Source: Halobacillus massiliensis (lineage in GTDB: Bacteria > Bacillota > Bacilli > Bacillales > Halobacillaceae). Taken from it: a stretch of DNA of 64,000 nucleotides. The DNA lies in the NCBI RefSeq assembly GCF_900166625.1, contig NZ_LT800499.1, positions 2,397,731 through 2,461,730 on the forward strand, in the 5' to 3' direction. Made by a program: the position numbers and the translations under genes. The notes under the pieces are model-generated. The model saw nothing but the letters and a program-made list of their open reading frames with translations, was not told the DNA's origin and did not search any database. Below are positions 8,542 through 17,850 of this stretch, piece after piece; position 1 is the stretch's first letter, and each line of letters starts with the position of its first letter.

Positions 8542-10209
8542 TTATTCTACAGCCAGAAGATAAGAATATATAGGCTGTCCACCTTCATGGACTTCAACTT
8601 CCAAATCTTCAAACTGCTCTTCTAAAAAGCGCTCTAATGCTTCAATCTCTTCGGAATCTGCTTCTTCACCATAGATGATCGTAACAATTTCATCTTCGTC
8701 TTCGTCAATCATTTGACTCAATAATTCTTTCGCTGTTTCGAACTGATTTTTTTCAGTGGAAATGATGTCACCTTCAAAAATACCCATAAAATGACCTTTT
8801 TCAATAGTCATTCCCTCTATTGTTGTGTCACGGACAGCATAGGTTACTTGACCGCTTTTCACTTCCTGCATCATTGCCGTCATTTCCTGCTTGTTTGTTT
8901 CAAGGTCAGTTTCCGGATTGAAGCCAAGCAGGGCACTCATCCCTTGAGGAATAGTTTTGGAAGCAATAACTTCGGCATCAACTTCCGCAAGCTCGGCAGC
9001 TTGCTCAGCAGCCATAATAATATTTTTGTTATTCGGAAGGATCAGAACTCGCTTAGCATGGGCTTGTTCAATAGCATCAGAGATGTCTTTTGTACTCGGG
9101 TTCATCGTCTGTCCGCCTTGAAGGACAACACTTGCACCAAGGCTTTCGAATAATTTCTTAAGGCCATCTCCCATCGCCACAGTTACGATGCCAAATTCGG
9201 CCTTTTCTTCAGAATGAGACGGGGACTTCTTTTTATCACCAACGATTGATGTATGCTGCTCACGCATATTTTCAATCTTCATATTGATGAGACTTCCGTA
9301 TCGCTGTCCTAAGTTTAATGCTTCACCTGGATATTCTGCATGAATATGAACTTTGATCAATTCTTCATCAGAGACGACAAGAAGTGAATCACCATGATTA
9401 CTTAAATCCTCACGAAACGCTTCTTCATCATACGGGTGTTTGTCCAATTTATTCTGTTCAAATTTCACCATAAATTCAGTGCAGTATCCGAACTCAATAT
9501 CTTCAGTATTCATAAAGTCCTGAGCGGATTTATGATGTTCCGCATTTACCATTTCATTCATAGATATGGTGGAAGGCGGCTCAGCTAAATCTTCTCCTTT
9601 TAAATTCGCAAGGAATCCTTCATAAATCGTAAGCAATCCCTGTCCTCCGCTGTCAACTACTCCTACTTCCTTCAGAACAGGAAGTAAATCAGGTGTTCTT
9701 TGCAGAGATTGTCTGGCTGCTTCTGTCACTTGCTCCATAAAGGAAATGATATCTTCTTCCTTTTTTGCAATTTCCTCTGCTGCTTCTGCTGATTCCCGGG
9801 CAACTGTCAATATCGTTCCCTCAACAGGCTTCATCACCGCTTTATAAGCAGTTTCCACTCCGCCATTGAACCCTTCGGCAAGGTCTTTCACTGTAAGCGT
9901 TTCTTTCTGTTCAAGCGCTTTGGAAAAACCGCGGAACAGCTGAGATAAAATTACCCCGGAATTCCCTCGGGCCCCCATAAGCAAGCCCTTAGCCAGCCCT
10001 TGAGCTACAACCCCCGCATGGTTTTCATCTATTTTTTTAACTTCTTCAGCACCTGAAGACATTGATAAATTCATGTTGGTTCCGGTATCTCCATCTGGCA
10101 CGGGAAATACATTTAAAGCATCGATCATTTGGGAATTAACCTTCAAATGATGGGCGCCCTGAAGCACCATCCCCGCTAAAGATTTACCGTCTAACTTTCC
10201 TAAAGTCAC
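8542..10209 (-). CDS. fakA: Fatty acid kinase catalytic subunit FakA (YloV)
   Basis: FakA phosphorylates fatty acids held by a FakB protein, feeding exogenous fatty acid to PlsX/PlsY. The 555 residues contain the DAK2/DhaL-like nucleotide domain with VPDGDTGTN (37-45), a middle domain, and an acidic C-terminal part. Family length is about 550. It starts with GTG, with GGAGG 8 bases upstream, 29 bases after yloU. The locus also carries plsX and fapR, which gives a shared lipid theme. No fakB is present in the window. Confidence 0.93.
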   Translation of the reverse strand: MTLGKLDGKSLAGMVLQGAHHLKVNSQMIDALNVFPVPDGDTGTNMNLSMSSGAEEVKKIDENHAGVVAQGLAKGLLMGARGNSGVILSQLFRGFSKALEQKETLTVKDLAEGFNGGVETAYKAVMKPVEGTILTVARESAEAAEEIAKKEEDIISFMEQVTEAARQSLQRTPDLLPVLKEVGVVDSGGQGLLTIYEGFLANLKGEDLAEPPSTISMNEMVNAEHHKSAQDFMNTEDIEFGYCTEFMVKFEQNKLDKHPYDEEAFREDLSNHGDSLLVVSDEELIKVHIHAEYPGEALNLGQRYGSLINMKIENMREQHTSIVGDKKKSPSHSEEKAEFGIVTVAMGDGLKKLFESLGASVVLQGGQTMNPSTKDISDAIEQAHAKRVLILPNNKNIIMAAEQAAELAEVDAEVIASKTIPQGMSALLGFNPETDLETNKQEMTAMMQEVKSGQVTYAVRDTTIEGMTIEKGHFMGIFEGDIISTEKNQFETAKELLSQMIDEDEDEIVTIIYGEEADSEEIEALERFLEEQFEDLEVEVHEGGQPIYSYLLAVE

Positions 10210-10238
10210 AAATTCTTCCTCCTTTACCCATCTAAAAA

Positions 10239-10601
10239 CTATGCAGCGGCAACTCTCACACCTTGAATAAAGATGTTTACAGAGTTTACCGATAGTCCAA
10301 CGTTTTTACTTAATGCATATTTCACTTGTGACTGTACGTTATGGGCAACTTCGGATATCTTTGTTCCATAACTCACGATAATATACATATCTATATGAAT
10401 CTGCTGATCTTCCTGGCGGACAACCACACCTTTTGAAAAATTTTCTTTTCTCAGCATTTCAGCCAAGCCGTCACGAAGCTGATTTTTGGAAGCCATGCCT
10501 ACTATACCATAACACTCTACAGCAGCGCCCCCAGCGATAGTGGATATCACATCATTGCTAATTGTAATTAAACCATATTCATTATGAAGGTCAACGGACA
10601 T
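10239..10601 (-). CDS. yloU: Asp23/Gls24 family protein YloU
   Basis: 120 residues of the Asp23/Gls24 family, including GLITISNDVISTIAGGAAVE near the start and a KGVVVR..IHIDMYIIVSYG strand pattern. Family members are linked to envelope stress; a precise biochemical role is not established. It precedes fakA in what looks like a two-gene operon. A strong GAGGAGG precedes the ATG, and an extended -10 promoter lies about 40 bases upstream. Confidence 0.9.
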   Translation of the reverse strand: MSVDLHNEYGLITISNDVISTIAGGAAVECYGIVGMASKNQLRDGLAEMLRKENFSKGVVVRQEDQQIHIDMYIIVSYGTKISEVAHNVQSQVKYALSKNVGLSVNSVNIFIQGVRVAAA

Positions 10602-10640
10602 AAAAAAATCCTCCTCTTATAAACATCATCTTCGTGAAAT

Positions 10641-10658
10641 ATTATAACACATAACGTA
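10641..10658 (-). promoter_or_regulatory. Extended -10 promoter for yloU-fakA
   Basis: The minus strand reads TGTTATAAT, an extended -10 with a perfect TATAAT at 10641-10646. No good -35 box is seen at the usual distance. Confidence 0.55.
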
Positions 10659-10764
10659 TGATTGCCTTGTAAACGGATACAGATGCATATAACTCCTATT
10701 ATACTTTGTAACATTTCAGTTTATCTGTCAAGAGAAAGTTCTTGATATAATTACTATTGAATGA

Positions 10765-10793
10765 TTGCATTTGATATGTTGATATGGTACATT
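10765..10793 (+). promoter_or_regulatory. SigA-type promoter for rpmB
   Basis: TTGCAT (10765-10770), 17 bases, TACATT (10788-10793), about 45 bases before the rpmB start. An overlapping alternative is TTGATA, 16 bases, TAAATA. Confidence 0.55.
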
Positions 10794-10837
10794 AAATAAG
10801 TATTTCAAGATTTATGTATGTTACAGGAGGGATTTAT

Positions 10838-11026
10838 ATGTCACGTAAATGTGTAGTATCAGGCCGTAGCACAAGCAGTGGTAACAACCGTTCTCACGCG
10901 ATGAACGCTAATAAACGAAAATTTAAAGCTAACGTACAAAAAGTACGTATACTAGTTGATGGCAAGCCTAAAAAAGTTTATGTTTCAGCTCGCGAACTGA
11001 AATCTGGTAAAGTACAGCGCGTATAA
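10838..11026 (+). CDS. rpmB: 50S ribosomal protein L28
   Basis: L28 is a small protein of the large ribosomal subunit. The 62-residue product begins [20 protein letters not shown] and is rich in Lys and Arg, matching the family. The start at 10838 is chosen over an in-frame ATG eight codons upstream because GGAGGG sits at the right distance (7 bases). It is transcribed against its neighbours, as in B. subtilis, and shares a terminator with spoVM on the other strand. The CxxC pair found in zinc-binding versions is not complete here (only one N-terminal cysteine). Confidence 0.97.
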   Translation: MSRKCVVSGRSTSSGNNRSHAMNANKRKFKANVQKVRILVDGKPKKVYVSARELKSGKVQRV

Positions 11027-11035
11027 TTACCATAC

Positions 11036-11064
11036 AAAAAAAGCACCTAATGGGTGCTTTTTTT
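11036..11064. terminator. Bidirectional terminator shared by rpmB and spoVM
   Basis: A nearly perfect 12-bp stem (AAAAAAAGCACC / GGTGCTTTTTTT) around a 5-base loop gives a T-run on both strands, between two convergent genes. Confidence 0.92.
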
Positions 11065-11065
11065 G

Positions 11066-11146
11066 TTACTCTTTTTTAAATGTGCTAATGAGAGCCCGTA
11101 CCATTCCTCCAAGAAAGCGCGGAAGTTTAATCGTATAAAATTTCAT
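11066..11146 (-). CDS. spoVM: Stage V sporulation protein M
   Basis: A 26-residue peptide, MKFYTIKLPRFLGGMVRALI plus STFKKE, almost identical to B. subtilis SpoVM. It is an amphipathic helix that binds the convex forespore membrane, anchors the SpoIVA coat base and inhibits FtsH. A perfect GAGGAGG lies 7 bases before the ATG. Location between rpmB and thiN is the classical one. Small size hides it from length-filtered gene finding, but sequence, ribosome binding site and synteny agree. I did not find a convincing SigE promoter upstream. Confidence 0.97.
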   Translation of the reverse strand: MKFYTIKLPRFLGGMVRALISTFKKE

Positions 11147-11193
11147 GAGCTTCCTCCTCAACATATAAAGCTATGAGTGCTGTCATCCCTCTA

Positions 11194-11847
11194 TTAAATA
11201 AGTTCTTTACTTCTTATTACTAACAATATGCCACTAGTAAATGAAAAAGTACCTTGATCTTCAATCACGTGATTTGAAATACATAGAGTTGAACCATAGG
11301 TCAGCCGCTGATCTACTAATGGGTAATAAAATCCCTGAAGGTTAATATTATCAACCTCAAGCGTGACCGGAACAAAGGAGACATATGGATAATTCTCGTC
11401 CTTTCTTAATGTATGCTCCCCTGGATTGAATAATTCCACCTGATTCTGCTTGTCGATTACTATAGCTTTTATATTCTTCTCTTGAAGAGGATGAAGCATC
11501 TGTATGTTGATTAATGTATGATCAAACCTTCCGCCTGTTACCCCAAAAATCAGGATTTCTTCAGCCTCTTTATCTAAAGCATGGAAAATGGCCAGCTCTA
11601 AATCGGTTGCATCTTTCTCCGCTGGATATATTTCAACAAACCCAGCAGCCCGCTTAATCTTTTCCATGATTTTTTCAGTGACAGAATCGAAATCTCCAAT
11701 TGCTGCGTGAAGAGGCAGCCCGCTTTCTATTATATATTCTGCCCCTTGGTCAGCCCCTATCCAGTAGATCTCCTCATGATGGAAATCTTGAAGTCTCGGC
11801 AGGTACTCCTTCGGACTGCCGCCAACAATAGCACAAATACCGCCCAT
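11194..11847 (-). CDS. thiN: Thiamine pyrophosphokinase
   Basis: ThiN transfers pyrophosphate from ATP to thiamine to make the coenzyme. The 217-residue product has the family motifs GADQGAEYII, AIGDFDSV, EKDATDLELA and GVTGGRFDHTL (the Asp-rich catalytic region) and a C-terminal beta domain with LTYGSTLCISN. The start at 11847 has GAGGTG 7 bases upstream; a longer frame of 30 extra residues would cross the hairpin at 11874-11901 and is unlikely. It follows rpe. Length matches the family (214 in B. subtilis). Confidence 0.94.
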   Translation of the reverse strand: MGGICAIVGGSPKEYLPRLQDFHHEEIYWIGADQGAEYIIESGLPLHAAIGDFDSVTEKIMEKIKRAAGFVEIYPAEKDATDLELAIFHALDKEAEEILIFGVTGGRFDHTLINIQMLHPLQEKNIKAIVIDKQNQVELFNPGEHTLRKDENYPYVSFVPVTLEVDNINLQGFYYPLVDQRLTYGSTLCISNHVIEDQGTFSFTSGILLVIRSKELI

Positions 11848-11873
11848 TATTTTCACCTCTTTACTAATAGAAG

Positions 11874-11901
11874 AAGAGCTCAAGTTTTTCCTTGAGCTCT
11901 T
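11874..11901 (-). terminator. Hairpin between rpe and thiN (possible partial terminator)
   Basis: An 11-bp perfect stem AAGAGCTCAAG / CTTGAGCTCTT with a 6-base loop. On the minus strand it is followed only by CTTCTATT, so termination may be partial and thiN may be tuned down relative to rpe. Confidence 0.55.
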
Positions 11902-11945
11902 TAATATTTTCCCTTTCCCCTGCTGGGAATTATACATAACTTTCC

Positions 11946-12599
11946 TTATTTTACTGATTGTTTGATGGATTCGATTGCAGCTTTTCGATCTTCCTTGTTA
12001 AAGACGGCACTCCCGGCTACAAGCACATCAGCACCAGCCTCTGTACATAAACGTGCAGTTTCTTCATTTACTCCGCCATCTACTTCAATCTCAAAAGAAT
12101 AGCTGGATCCTTTCCGCCATTTGTCAATCTCCTGAATTTTTTCTAAAACAGAAGGGATAAAGGACTGGCCCCCGAAACCAGGATTCACTGTCATAAGAAG
12201 CACGAGATCAACTTCTCTTAAAATAGGCTTGATAGACTCAGCAGGTGTGGCCGGATTAATGACGACACCCGCCTTAATCCCATGAGACTTAATCTGCTGA
12301 ATCGTCCTGTGCAGATGAACACACGCCTCCTGATGGACTGTCAGAATGTCAGCCCCTGCTTTGACAAACTGCTCAATATAAAGGTCCGGCTGTTCGATCA
12401 TTAAATGTACATCTAGTGGAAGATCTGTTTTTGGACGGATGCTTTCTACAATTAAAGGTCCAATCGTAATATTTGGAACAAAGTGACCATCCATAACATC
12501 TACATGTAAGTAATCGGCCCCTCCGTGTTCAACCTCTTTTATTTCTTCTGCAAGCTTTGAGAAATCTGCAGAGAGAATAGATGGTGCAATTTTTGTCAT
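11946..12599 (-). CDS. rpe: Ribulose-phosphate 3-epimerase
   Basis: Rpe interconverts ribulose 5-phosphate and xylulose 5-phosphate in the pentose phosphate pathway. The 217-residue TIM barrel shows APSILSADF at the N-terminus, the metal-binding HVDVMDGHFVPNITIGP, MTVNPGFGGQSF and EVDGGVNEETA. The start follows rsgA by two bases. Placement of rpe between rsgA and thiN is conserved in Bacillus and does not itself point to a shared pathway. Confidence 0.97.
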   Translation of the reverse strand: MTKIAPSILSADFSKLAEEIKEVEHGGADYLHVDVMDGHFVPNITIGPLIVESIRPKTDLPLDVHLMIEQPDLYIEQFVKAGADILTVHQEACVHLHRTIQQIKSHGIKAGVVINPATPAESIKPILREVDLVLLMTVNPGFGGQSFIPSVLEKIQEIDKWRKGSSYSFEIEVDGGVNEETARLCTEAGADVLVAGSAVFNKEDRKAAIESIKQSVK

Positions 12600-12601
12600 T
12601 C

Positions 12602-13483
12602 CTAATACCTCGGCTTTCGATTTTGAATTTCCTGTAAAAATTGGAGGTAGTGGTCATATCTTTTAGCGGAGATATTTCCTTCCTGTACCTCTGCTTTCAC
12701 AGCACACTTCGGTTCTCTATCGTGAAGGCAGCCGCGAAACTTACAGTGATCCTGTACTTCTACAAACTCTGGAAAACATTCACTCAGCTGATCTGTCTCA
12801 AGTTCCCCAAATTCAAGTGAACTGAACCCTGGAGTATCTGCTACAAGTCCTCCAGCGACTTCATACAATTCAACATGTCTAGTCGTATGCTTTCCTCGAC
12901 CTAGACTTTCTGAGATTTCGTCTGTATCAATGTTTAATCTAGGGTCAATCATATTTAGCAGTGAAGATTTCCCCACACCGGACTGTCCGGCAATTACTGT
13001 AGTTTTCTCCGTCAGATATGACTGAATTCTATCGATTCCTTCCGCATCATGTACGGATGAAAGAATAACCTTATAACCGATTTTATCGTATACTTTTCTA
13101 TACTCCTCAATTTTTTCCGCCGTGGATTCGCTCGTTTGATCCATTTTCGATATAACGATAATCGGTTCCAGCCGCTTTGCTTCAACTAGTACTAAAAATC
13201 GGTCGAGCAAGACAGGATTAAAATCAGGACTTGCTGCAGAAGTCACAACTAAAGCCTGGTCCACATTAGCAATAGGAGGGCGGACAAATTCATTTTTTCT
13301 TTCTTCAATTGCCAAAATGTAGCCTTCCGTCTGGGTTTCTGCCTGAAACTCTACAATATCACCTACTAGAGGTGTAATCTTTCTTTTTCTAAATACTCCT
13401 CGGCCCCGGCATTGATAGACAGTTCCTCCATGATACACATAATAAAAACCGCTCAATGCTTTTATAATCTTGCCTGTTGCCAT
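12602..13483 (-). CDS. rsgA: Ribosome small subunit-dependent GTPase RsgA
   Basis: RsgA checks late 30S maturation by GTP hydrolysis. The 293 residues show an N-terminal OB fold (to about 70), then a circularly permuted GTPase: G4-like SKMDQ, G1 GQSGVGKSS, G3 DTPGFSSLEF, and a C-terminal zinc knuckle CKFRGCLHDREPKC. Family length is about 295. It follows prkC by 12 bases; phosphorylation of RsgA by PrkC is known in B. subtilis, which fits the operon. AGGTGAATGA precedes the ATG. Confidence 0.97.
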   Translation of the reverse strand: MATGKIIKALSGFYYVYHGGTVYQCRGRGVFRKRKITPLVGDIVEFQAETQTEGYILAIEERKNEFVRPPIANVDQALVVTSAASPDFNPVLLDRFLVLVEAKRLEPIIVISKMDQTSESTAEKIEEYRKVYDKIGYKVILSSVHDAEGIDRIQSYLTEKTTVIAGQSGVGKSSLLNMIDPRLNIDTDEISESLGRGKHTTRHVELYEVAGGLVADTPGFSSLEFGELETDQLSECFPEFVEVQDHCKFRGCLHDREPKCAVKAEVQEGNISAKRYDHYLQFLQEIQNRKPRY

Positions 13484-13495
13484 TCATTCACCTAC

Positions 13496-15601
13496 TTAAT
13501 AAGATACACTGTCTTCTTCGATAACCTCATCTTCCAGCTGTACTTTATAAGCCGCTTCTCCACCCGGCTCAATTATCAATTCAAAGTCTATCGTTGTATC
13601 CTCTGTTATTGTTTTCTCTTCATAAACTTCAGAAATGTTATGTTCCGCATCACCGATATAAAGAAGCAGTGTCTGTTCTTCCTTGTCCAATTCTTCGTTG
13701 TAAGGAACTTCTACTGAAACTGGTTCTTGACGAGGTTCTTCTTCACTTGATGTTTCCTCTGTTTCTTCTTCTGTTTCCTCTTCCTCAGGAGGCGGTTCCT
13801 CATCCTGATCCTGCCCCTGATCCTGATTTTGCTCTGGAGGAGCTTGCTCTTCTTCTTGAACCGGCTCTGGGCCTAAGGACACAACGATACTTACAGTAGA
13901 CCCACGTTCCACTTCTGTTAAAGCTGCAGGTTCCTGACTAATAACACTGCCCTCATTCACTTCCTCTGAATATGCTTCTGAAACAGATACTCCCAGACCA
14001 TTATCTGAAAGGTACTGCCTAGCCTCATCCTCTGTCTGACCGGCAAGCGGCTGCAGGGTTACACGCGGCGGGCCTGAGCTCACTCTAAAAATAACTCTTG
14101 TATCTTCAGCAACGACCTCATCACCAGCTTGCGGCTGAATCTGTTCAATGATTTCTCCAGCCGGTCTCTCAGAGTCTTCTTCAATGGCCAGCACATTAGC
14201 GAAGCCTTTGTCTTCAAGCTCTTCTTTAATATCTTCGTAACTTCGCCCCACATAATCTTCAAAGGCAATTCGTTCTTTTCCTTTTGAGGAATACACGGTA
14301 ACACGGGACTGCTCCTTAATCATTTCTCCCGCTTCTGGATCAGTTCGTACGACATTCCCTTCTTCCACATCGTCAGAAAATACTGTTTCACGCTGTACAT
14401 CAAGGTTTAATTCTCTTAACTGACTGTACGCTTCTTCATACTCCATTCCTGTAACATCTATCATCTCAATGTCATCAGGTTCCAAAAGGTTTGGCAGCAG
14501 AAATATCACGGCAGCACCGGCTACTAATAAAACGAGGAAAAACGTTAACAGCCATGCCCACCACCTGCGTTTCTTTTTCGGTTTCTTTTTCTTGCTTTTC
14601 TTTTTTTTACCTATTGCTTTTTTAGTCGGTTCTTCGGGAACTGTGGCCGGAACGCCTGCTGCATGAACAATCGTTTCCCCTTCTTCCTGTTCCCCGAAAT
14701 CATTATCAGTAATTACAGGAATAGCCTTTGTTTGTTCATCCTCTTCAACAGGCGGTTCAAAAACAGGTTCATTCAACCTTTCCGGGTTAAGTGAAGTTTC
14801 TAAGTCCTCTTCCATTTCGATCACCGAATTATAACGGTGAAAGGGGTCTTTGGCAGTTGACTTAAATACGACGTTCTCTACACTTTGCGGCAGATCAGGT
14901 AACCACCGCTTTAAAGATGGTGTATCACTCTGAAGATGCTTTAAGGCAATGGATACAGGGGATTGACCGGAAAAAGGCAGTCTGCCTGTTAACAGTTCAA
15001 AAAAAACAATTCCAAGAGAATAAATATCGGACTTTTTCGTTGCTGTCCCTCCCCGGGCCTGTTCAGGGGACAAATAGTGCACGGAACCTAATACAGAGTT
15101 CGTCTGTGTCAGAGCTGTGGCACTTAGGGCCATCGCAATTCCAAAATCTGTGACCTTTACGTGTCCATAATGGTCGATCAAAATGTTCTGTGGTTTAATG
15201 TCTCTATGGATAATGTCGTTATCGTGGGCATGAGAAATTGCAGAAGTAACCTGCCGCATTATATCGATAGCTTCCGCTGGATCGATCGGGCTATTTTGCT
15301 GAATATATTGTTTCAGGGTCATACCGTCTACATATTCCATGACCATATAATATAAATCTTTCTCTTCTCCTACATCATAAATGTTTACGATATTAGGATG
15401 AGAAAGACTAGTTGCTGATTGGGCTTCGCGGTGAAATCTGGCAATAAACTCTTCATCATTTCCATATTCAAGTCGAAGAACCTTAATAGCAACTTCCCGT
15501 TTTAAAATTAAATCATAAGCGAGATAAACATTAGCCATTCCTCCTCCGCCGACCGCTTCTTTTACTTTATAACGATCGTTGAGGAGACGATTGGTTAACA
15601 T
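13496..15601 (-). CDS. prkC: PASTA-domain Ser/Thr protein kinase PrkC
   Basis: PrkC is a membrane kinase that senses muropeptides and phosphorylates translation, wall and germination targets. The 701 residues hold a kinase domain (Gly-loop 17-24, Lys40, HRD 132-134, DFG 152-154, SVLGSVHYLSPE activation segment), a Lys-rich juxtamembrane stretch (330-346), one membrane segment (347-370) and three PASTA repeats (about 376-443, 444-512, 513-583). A Glu/Gln/Pro-rich acidic linker (about 584-625) leads to a C-terminal beta domain. It is about 50 residues longer than B. subtilis PrkC, mostly through that linker. Its start overlaps stp by 7 bases. Confidence 0.97.
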   Translation of the reverse strand: MLTNRLLNDRYKVKEAVGGGGMANVYLAYDLILKREVAIKVLRLEYGNDEEFIARFHREAQSATSLSHPNIVNIYDVGEEKDLYYMVMEYVDGMTLKQYIQQNSPIDPAEAIDIMRQVTSAISHAHDNDIIHRDIKPQNILIDHYGHVKVTDFGIAMALSATALTQTNSVLGSVHYLSPEQARGGTATKKSDIYSLGIVFFELLTGRLPFSGQSPVSIALKHLQSDTPSLKRWLPDLPQSVENVVFKSTAKDPFHRYNSVIEMEEDLETSLNPERLNEPVFEPPVEEDEQTKAIPVITDNDFGEQEEGETIVHAAGVPATVPEEPTKKAIGKKKKSKKKKPKKKRRWWAWLLTFFLVLLVAGAAVIFLLPNLLEPDDIEMIDVTGMEYEEAYSQLRELNLDVQRETVFSDDVEEGNVVRTDPEAGEMIKEQSRVTVYSSKGKERIAFEDYVGRSYEDIKEELEDKGFANVLAIEEDSERPAGEIIEQIQPQAGDEVVAEDTRVIFRVSSGPPRVTLQPLAGQTEDEARQYLSDNGLGVSVSEAYSEEVNEGSVISQEPAALTEVERGSTVSIVVSLGPEPVQEEEQAPPEQNQDQGQDQDEEPPPEEEETEEETEETSSEEEPRQEPVSVEVPYNEELDKEEQTLLLYIGDAEHNISEVYEEKTITEDTTIDFELIIEPGGEAAYKVQLEDEVIEEDSVSY

Positions 15602-16353
15602 TTCTCAACACCCTCTTCCCCGGGTGTGTTATGAACAATGACTAAAGTAATATTATCTTCTCCGCCACGGTCATTAGCCATTTTGATTAATTGATTTCCA
15701 AAATCCTGCCAGTCACCATCATATTCAGCAATTTGGGCTAACTCATTTCCTTGGACTTTATTTGTCAGGCCATCAGAGCATAATAGCAATCTGTTATCTT
15801 CCTCAAATTCTAAAGTTAAAATATCAGCCGTTACCTGTTCATCAGTCCCAAGAGCTTTAAGAAGTACGTTTTTTCTAGGATGGTGTTCTGCTTCATCTTC
15901 TGATATCTGCCCTGAACGGACCAATTCATTAACAAGCGAGTGATCTTCAGTAATCTGCCTGAACCCATCACTGTCTGCTAAATAGACACGGCTATCCCCA
16001 ATGTGTCCAATTGACACAAAAGAATCGCTGCAAATGGAAACGACCACTGTTGTCCCCATTCCACGACATTCCTCGTTTTCACGGGAGTGCTCTAGAATTC
16101 TCAGGTTGACTTCCTGTATAGCTCTTCTCAGCCACGATTCTGCCTCATCCGGCGATTGGATAGAGAGTGTTTCTTCCCAATGTTTATGTAAAGTAGAGAC
16201 AGCCAGCTGACTCGCCACATCACCAGCAAGATGTCCTCCCATGCCATCAGCCACGATTGCCAGGATCTGACCGCTATTGTTTTTGTAAACGCCGCCTGCA
16301 TCCTCATTATGACGTCTAACTTGACCAGTATCTGTAAAAAATCTTCCTATCAT
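15595..16353 (-). CDS. stp: PP2C-type Ser/Thr phosphatase Stp (PrpC)
   Basis: Stp removes phosphates placed by PrkC. The 252-residue PP2C has the metal-binding motifs RRHNEDAGG, VADGMGGHLAGD, GHIGDSRVYL, LLCSDGLTN and GGEDNITLV. The ATG at 16353 has GAGGTG 7 bases upstream; a GTG three codons earlier is less likely because it is part of that site. It overlaps prkC by 7 bases, so kinase and phosphatase are coupled. rlmN, which sits upstream of this gene in B. subtilis, is not here. Confidence 0.95.
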   Translation of the reverse strand: MIGRFFTDTGQVRRHNEDAGGVYKNNSGQILAIVADGMGGHLAGDVASQLAVSTLHKHWEETLSIQSPDEAESWLRRAIQEVNLRILEHSRENEECRGMGTTVVVSICSDSFVSIGHIGDSRVYLADSDGFRQITEDHSLVNELVRSGQISEDEAEHHPRKNVLLKALGTDEQVTADILTLEFEEDNRLLLCSDGLTNKVQGNELAQIAEYDGDWQDFGNQLIKMANDRGGEDNITLVIVHNTPGEEGVEKC

Positions 16354-16441
16354 GGTTTTCACCTCATTTTTTCCTTACGCGGCTCATCACTCGAAAGGTG
16401 TCCGCATATAGCTTACGGCTCAATATGATGGTTTATTTATA

Positions 16442-16477
16442 CAAAAATATGGCTACTTTATTCAGAGTAACCATATT
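16442..16477 (-). terminator. Terminator after rsmB
   Basis: AATATGG / CCATATT stem extended past one mismatch by TACT / AGTA, with an 8-base loop, followed on the minus strand by TTTTTG. It separates rsmB from stp-prkC. Confidence 0.7.
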
Positions 16478-16503
16478 CTTTTAGAATACTCATCTTTCCT
16501 CAT

Positions 16504-17850
16504 TTATTTCCTGAGAAGACGCGTAAGAAAAAAGCCATCCGTGTCCCATTGGTGGGGAAAGATCTGAAGTCCATATTCACTTACCCCTAAGGAATCTCTC
16601 AGTTCAGCCGGAAGCTCTGTGAAAAAGTCCGGATCTACCATAAACTCCTCGTCCTCTTTTAAAAACTGCTCCACAGCCTGTTCGTTCTCGTGGGTATCCA
16701 CAGTGCATGTGCTGTAAACAAGGCTTCCGCCTCTTTTTAATAAAGGAGCCACACTCTTAAGCAAGTCGGATTGAATTTTCCTCAACGAAAAAATATCCTG
16801 TTCTTTTTTCTGGTACTTAATGTCTGGTTTCCCCCGCATGACTCCTAGTCCAGAGCATGGGGCATCCAGCAATATTCGGTCAAACGTTTCGGATTTATGG
16901 AGATCTTGAAGGTTTCTCGAATCCGCCTGACCCGCTTCAATACTTGTTAACTGTAGCCGGTGGGCTTTTTCACTCACTTGAAAAGCTTTCTTTTCATGAA
17001 GATCATATGCAAACACTTTTCCCTGATCCTCAATTTTTTCTGCAATATGAGTGGTTTTCCCCCCAGGCGCACTGCATGCATCCAGTACTTTTTGGCCGGA
17101 CTTAAGATCCATCATTTCTGCAACCAGCATAGAGCTCTGATCCTGTATGGTTACCATCCCATCTGTAAAGAGAGGATCTTTTAAAATATTCCCTTTTATA
17201 ATCAGCAGTCCCTGCTCAGAGAAGATGCTCCGCTTAGTTTCAAATCCTCTTTCGCGCAACTGGGATTCCGCTTCTTCAAGACTGATTCGAAGCGGCTGAA
17301 TACGAACCGACATCGGGAGGGTCTTTAAGTTATGTCGGCACATGGCTTCAGTCGTTTCAAATCCGTAAAGGGAAATCCATCTTCTGACGAGCCACTCAGG
17401 ATGACTGGTAGAGATAGACAGCTTTTCCACCTCATCCTTAATTTGCTCTGTATCTTCCACACCGCGCCTCTGCACATTCCGCAAGACCCCATTTACAAAT
17501 CCTGAAATACCTTTGTGCCCTTTCTTTTTGGAAATCTCCACAGCTTCATGAATGACAGCATGATCAGGGACACGCTCAAGATAAATCATTTGATAAACCG
17601 ACATATAAAGCAGCCACTTTACCCACGGCTTCAGCTTCTTTTGCCTATGGATATACGGGTGAATTTGATAGTCTATTTTAAGCTTGTTCTGAAGTGTGCC
17701 ATAGACAATTTCCGTTAATAACGCTCCATCCTTTAAAGACAGGTTGGAATGCTGCATGGCCTGATCTAACAGAACATGACTGTATCCTCCCTGCTCACCT
17801 ACACGTGTTAATAAATCAAGTGCAGTTTCCCGCAATATATATTTACTCAT
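16504..17850 (-). CDS. rsmB: 16S rRNA (cytosine 967-C5)-methyltransferase RsmB
   Basis: RsmB methylates C967 of 16S rRNA. The 448 residues have a NusB-like N-terminal RNA-binding domain and a C-terminal SAM methyltransferase domain with [24 protein letters not shown] and [12 protein letters not shown], which carry the two catalytic cysteines. The ATG at 17850 has GGGTGA 6 bases upstream and overlaps fmt by 8 bases; a frame 16 codons longer lies inside fmt and lacks a binding site. Last gene of the remA-to-rsmB run before a terminator. Confidence 0.96.
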   Translation of the reverse strand: MSKYILRETALDLLTRVGEQGGYSHVLLDQAMQHSNLSLKDGALLTEIVYGTLQNKLKIDYQIHPYIHRQKKLKPWVKWLLYMSVYQMIYLERVPDHAVIHEAVEISKKKGHKGISGFVNGVLRNVQRRGVEDTEQIKDEVEKLSISTSHPEWLVRRWISLYGFETTEAMCRHNLKTLPMSVRIQPLRISLEEAESQLRERGFETKRSIFSEQGLLIIKGNILKDPLFTDGMVTIQDQSSMLVAEMMDLKSGQKVLDACSAPGGKTTHIAEKIEDQGKVFAYDLHEKKAFQVSEKAHRLQLTSIEAGQADSRNLQDLHKSETFDRILLDAPCSGLGVMRGKPDIKYQKKEQDIFSLRKIQSDLLKSVAPLLKRGGSLVYSTCTVDTHENEQAVEQFLKEDEEFMVDPDFFTELPAELRDSLGVSEYGLQIFPHQWDTDGFFLTRLLRK

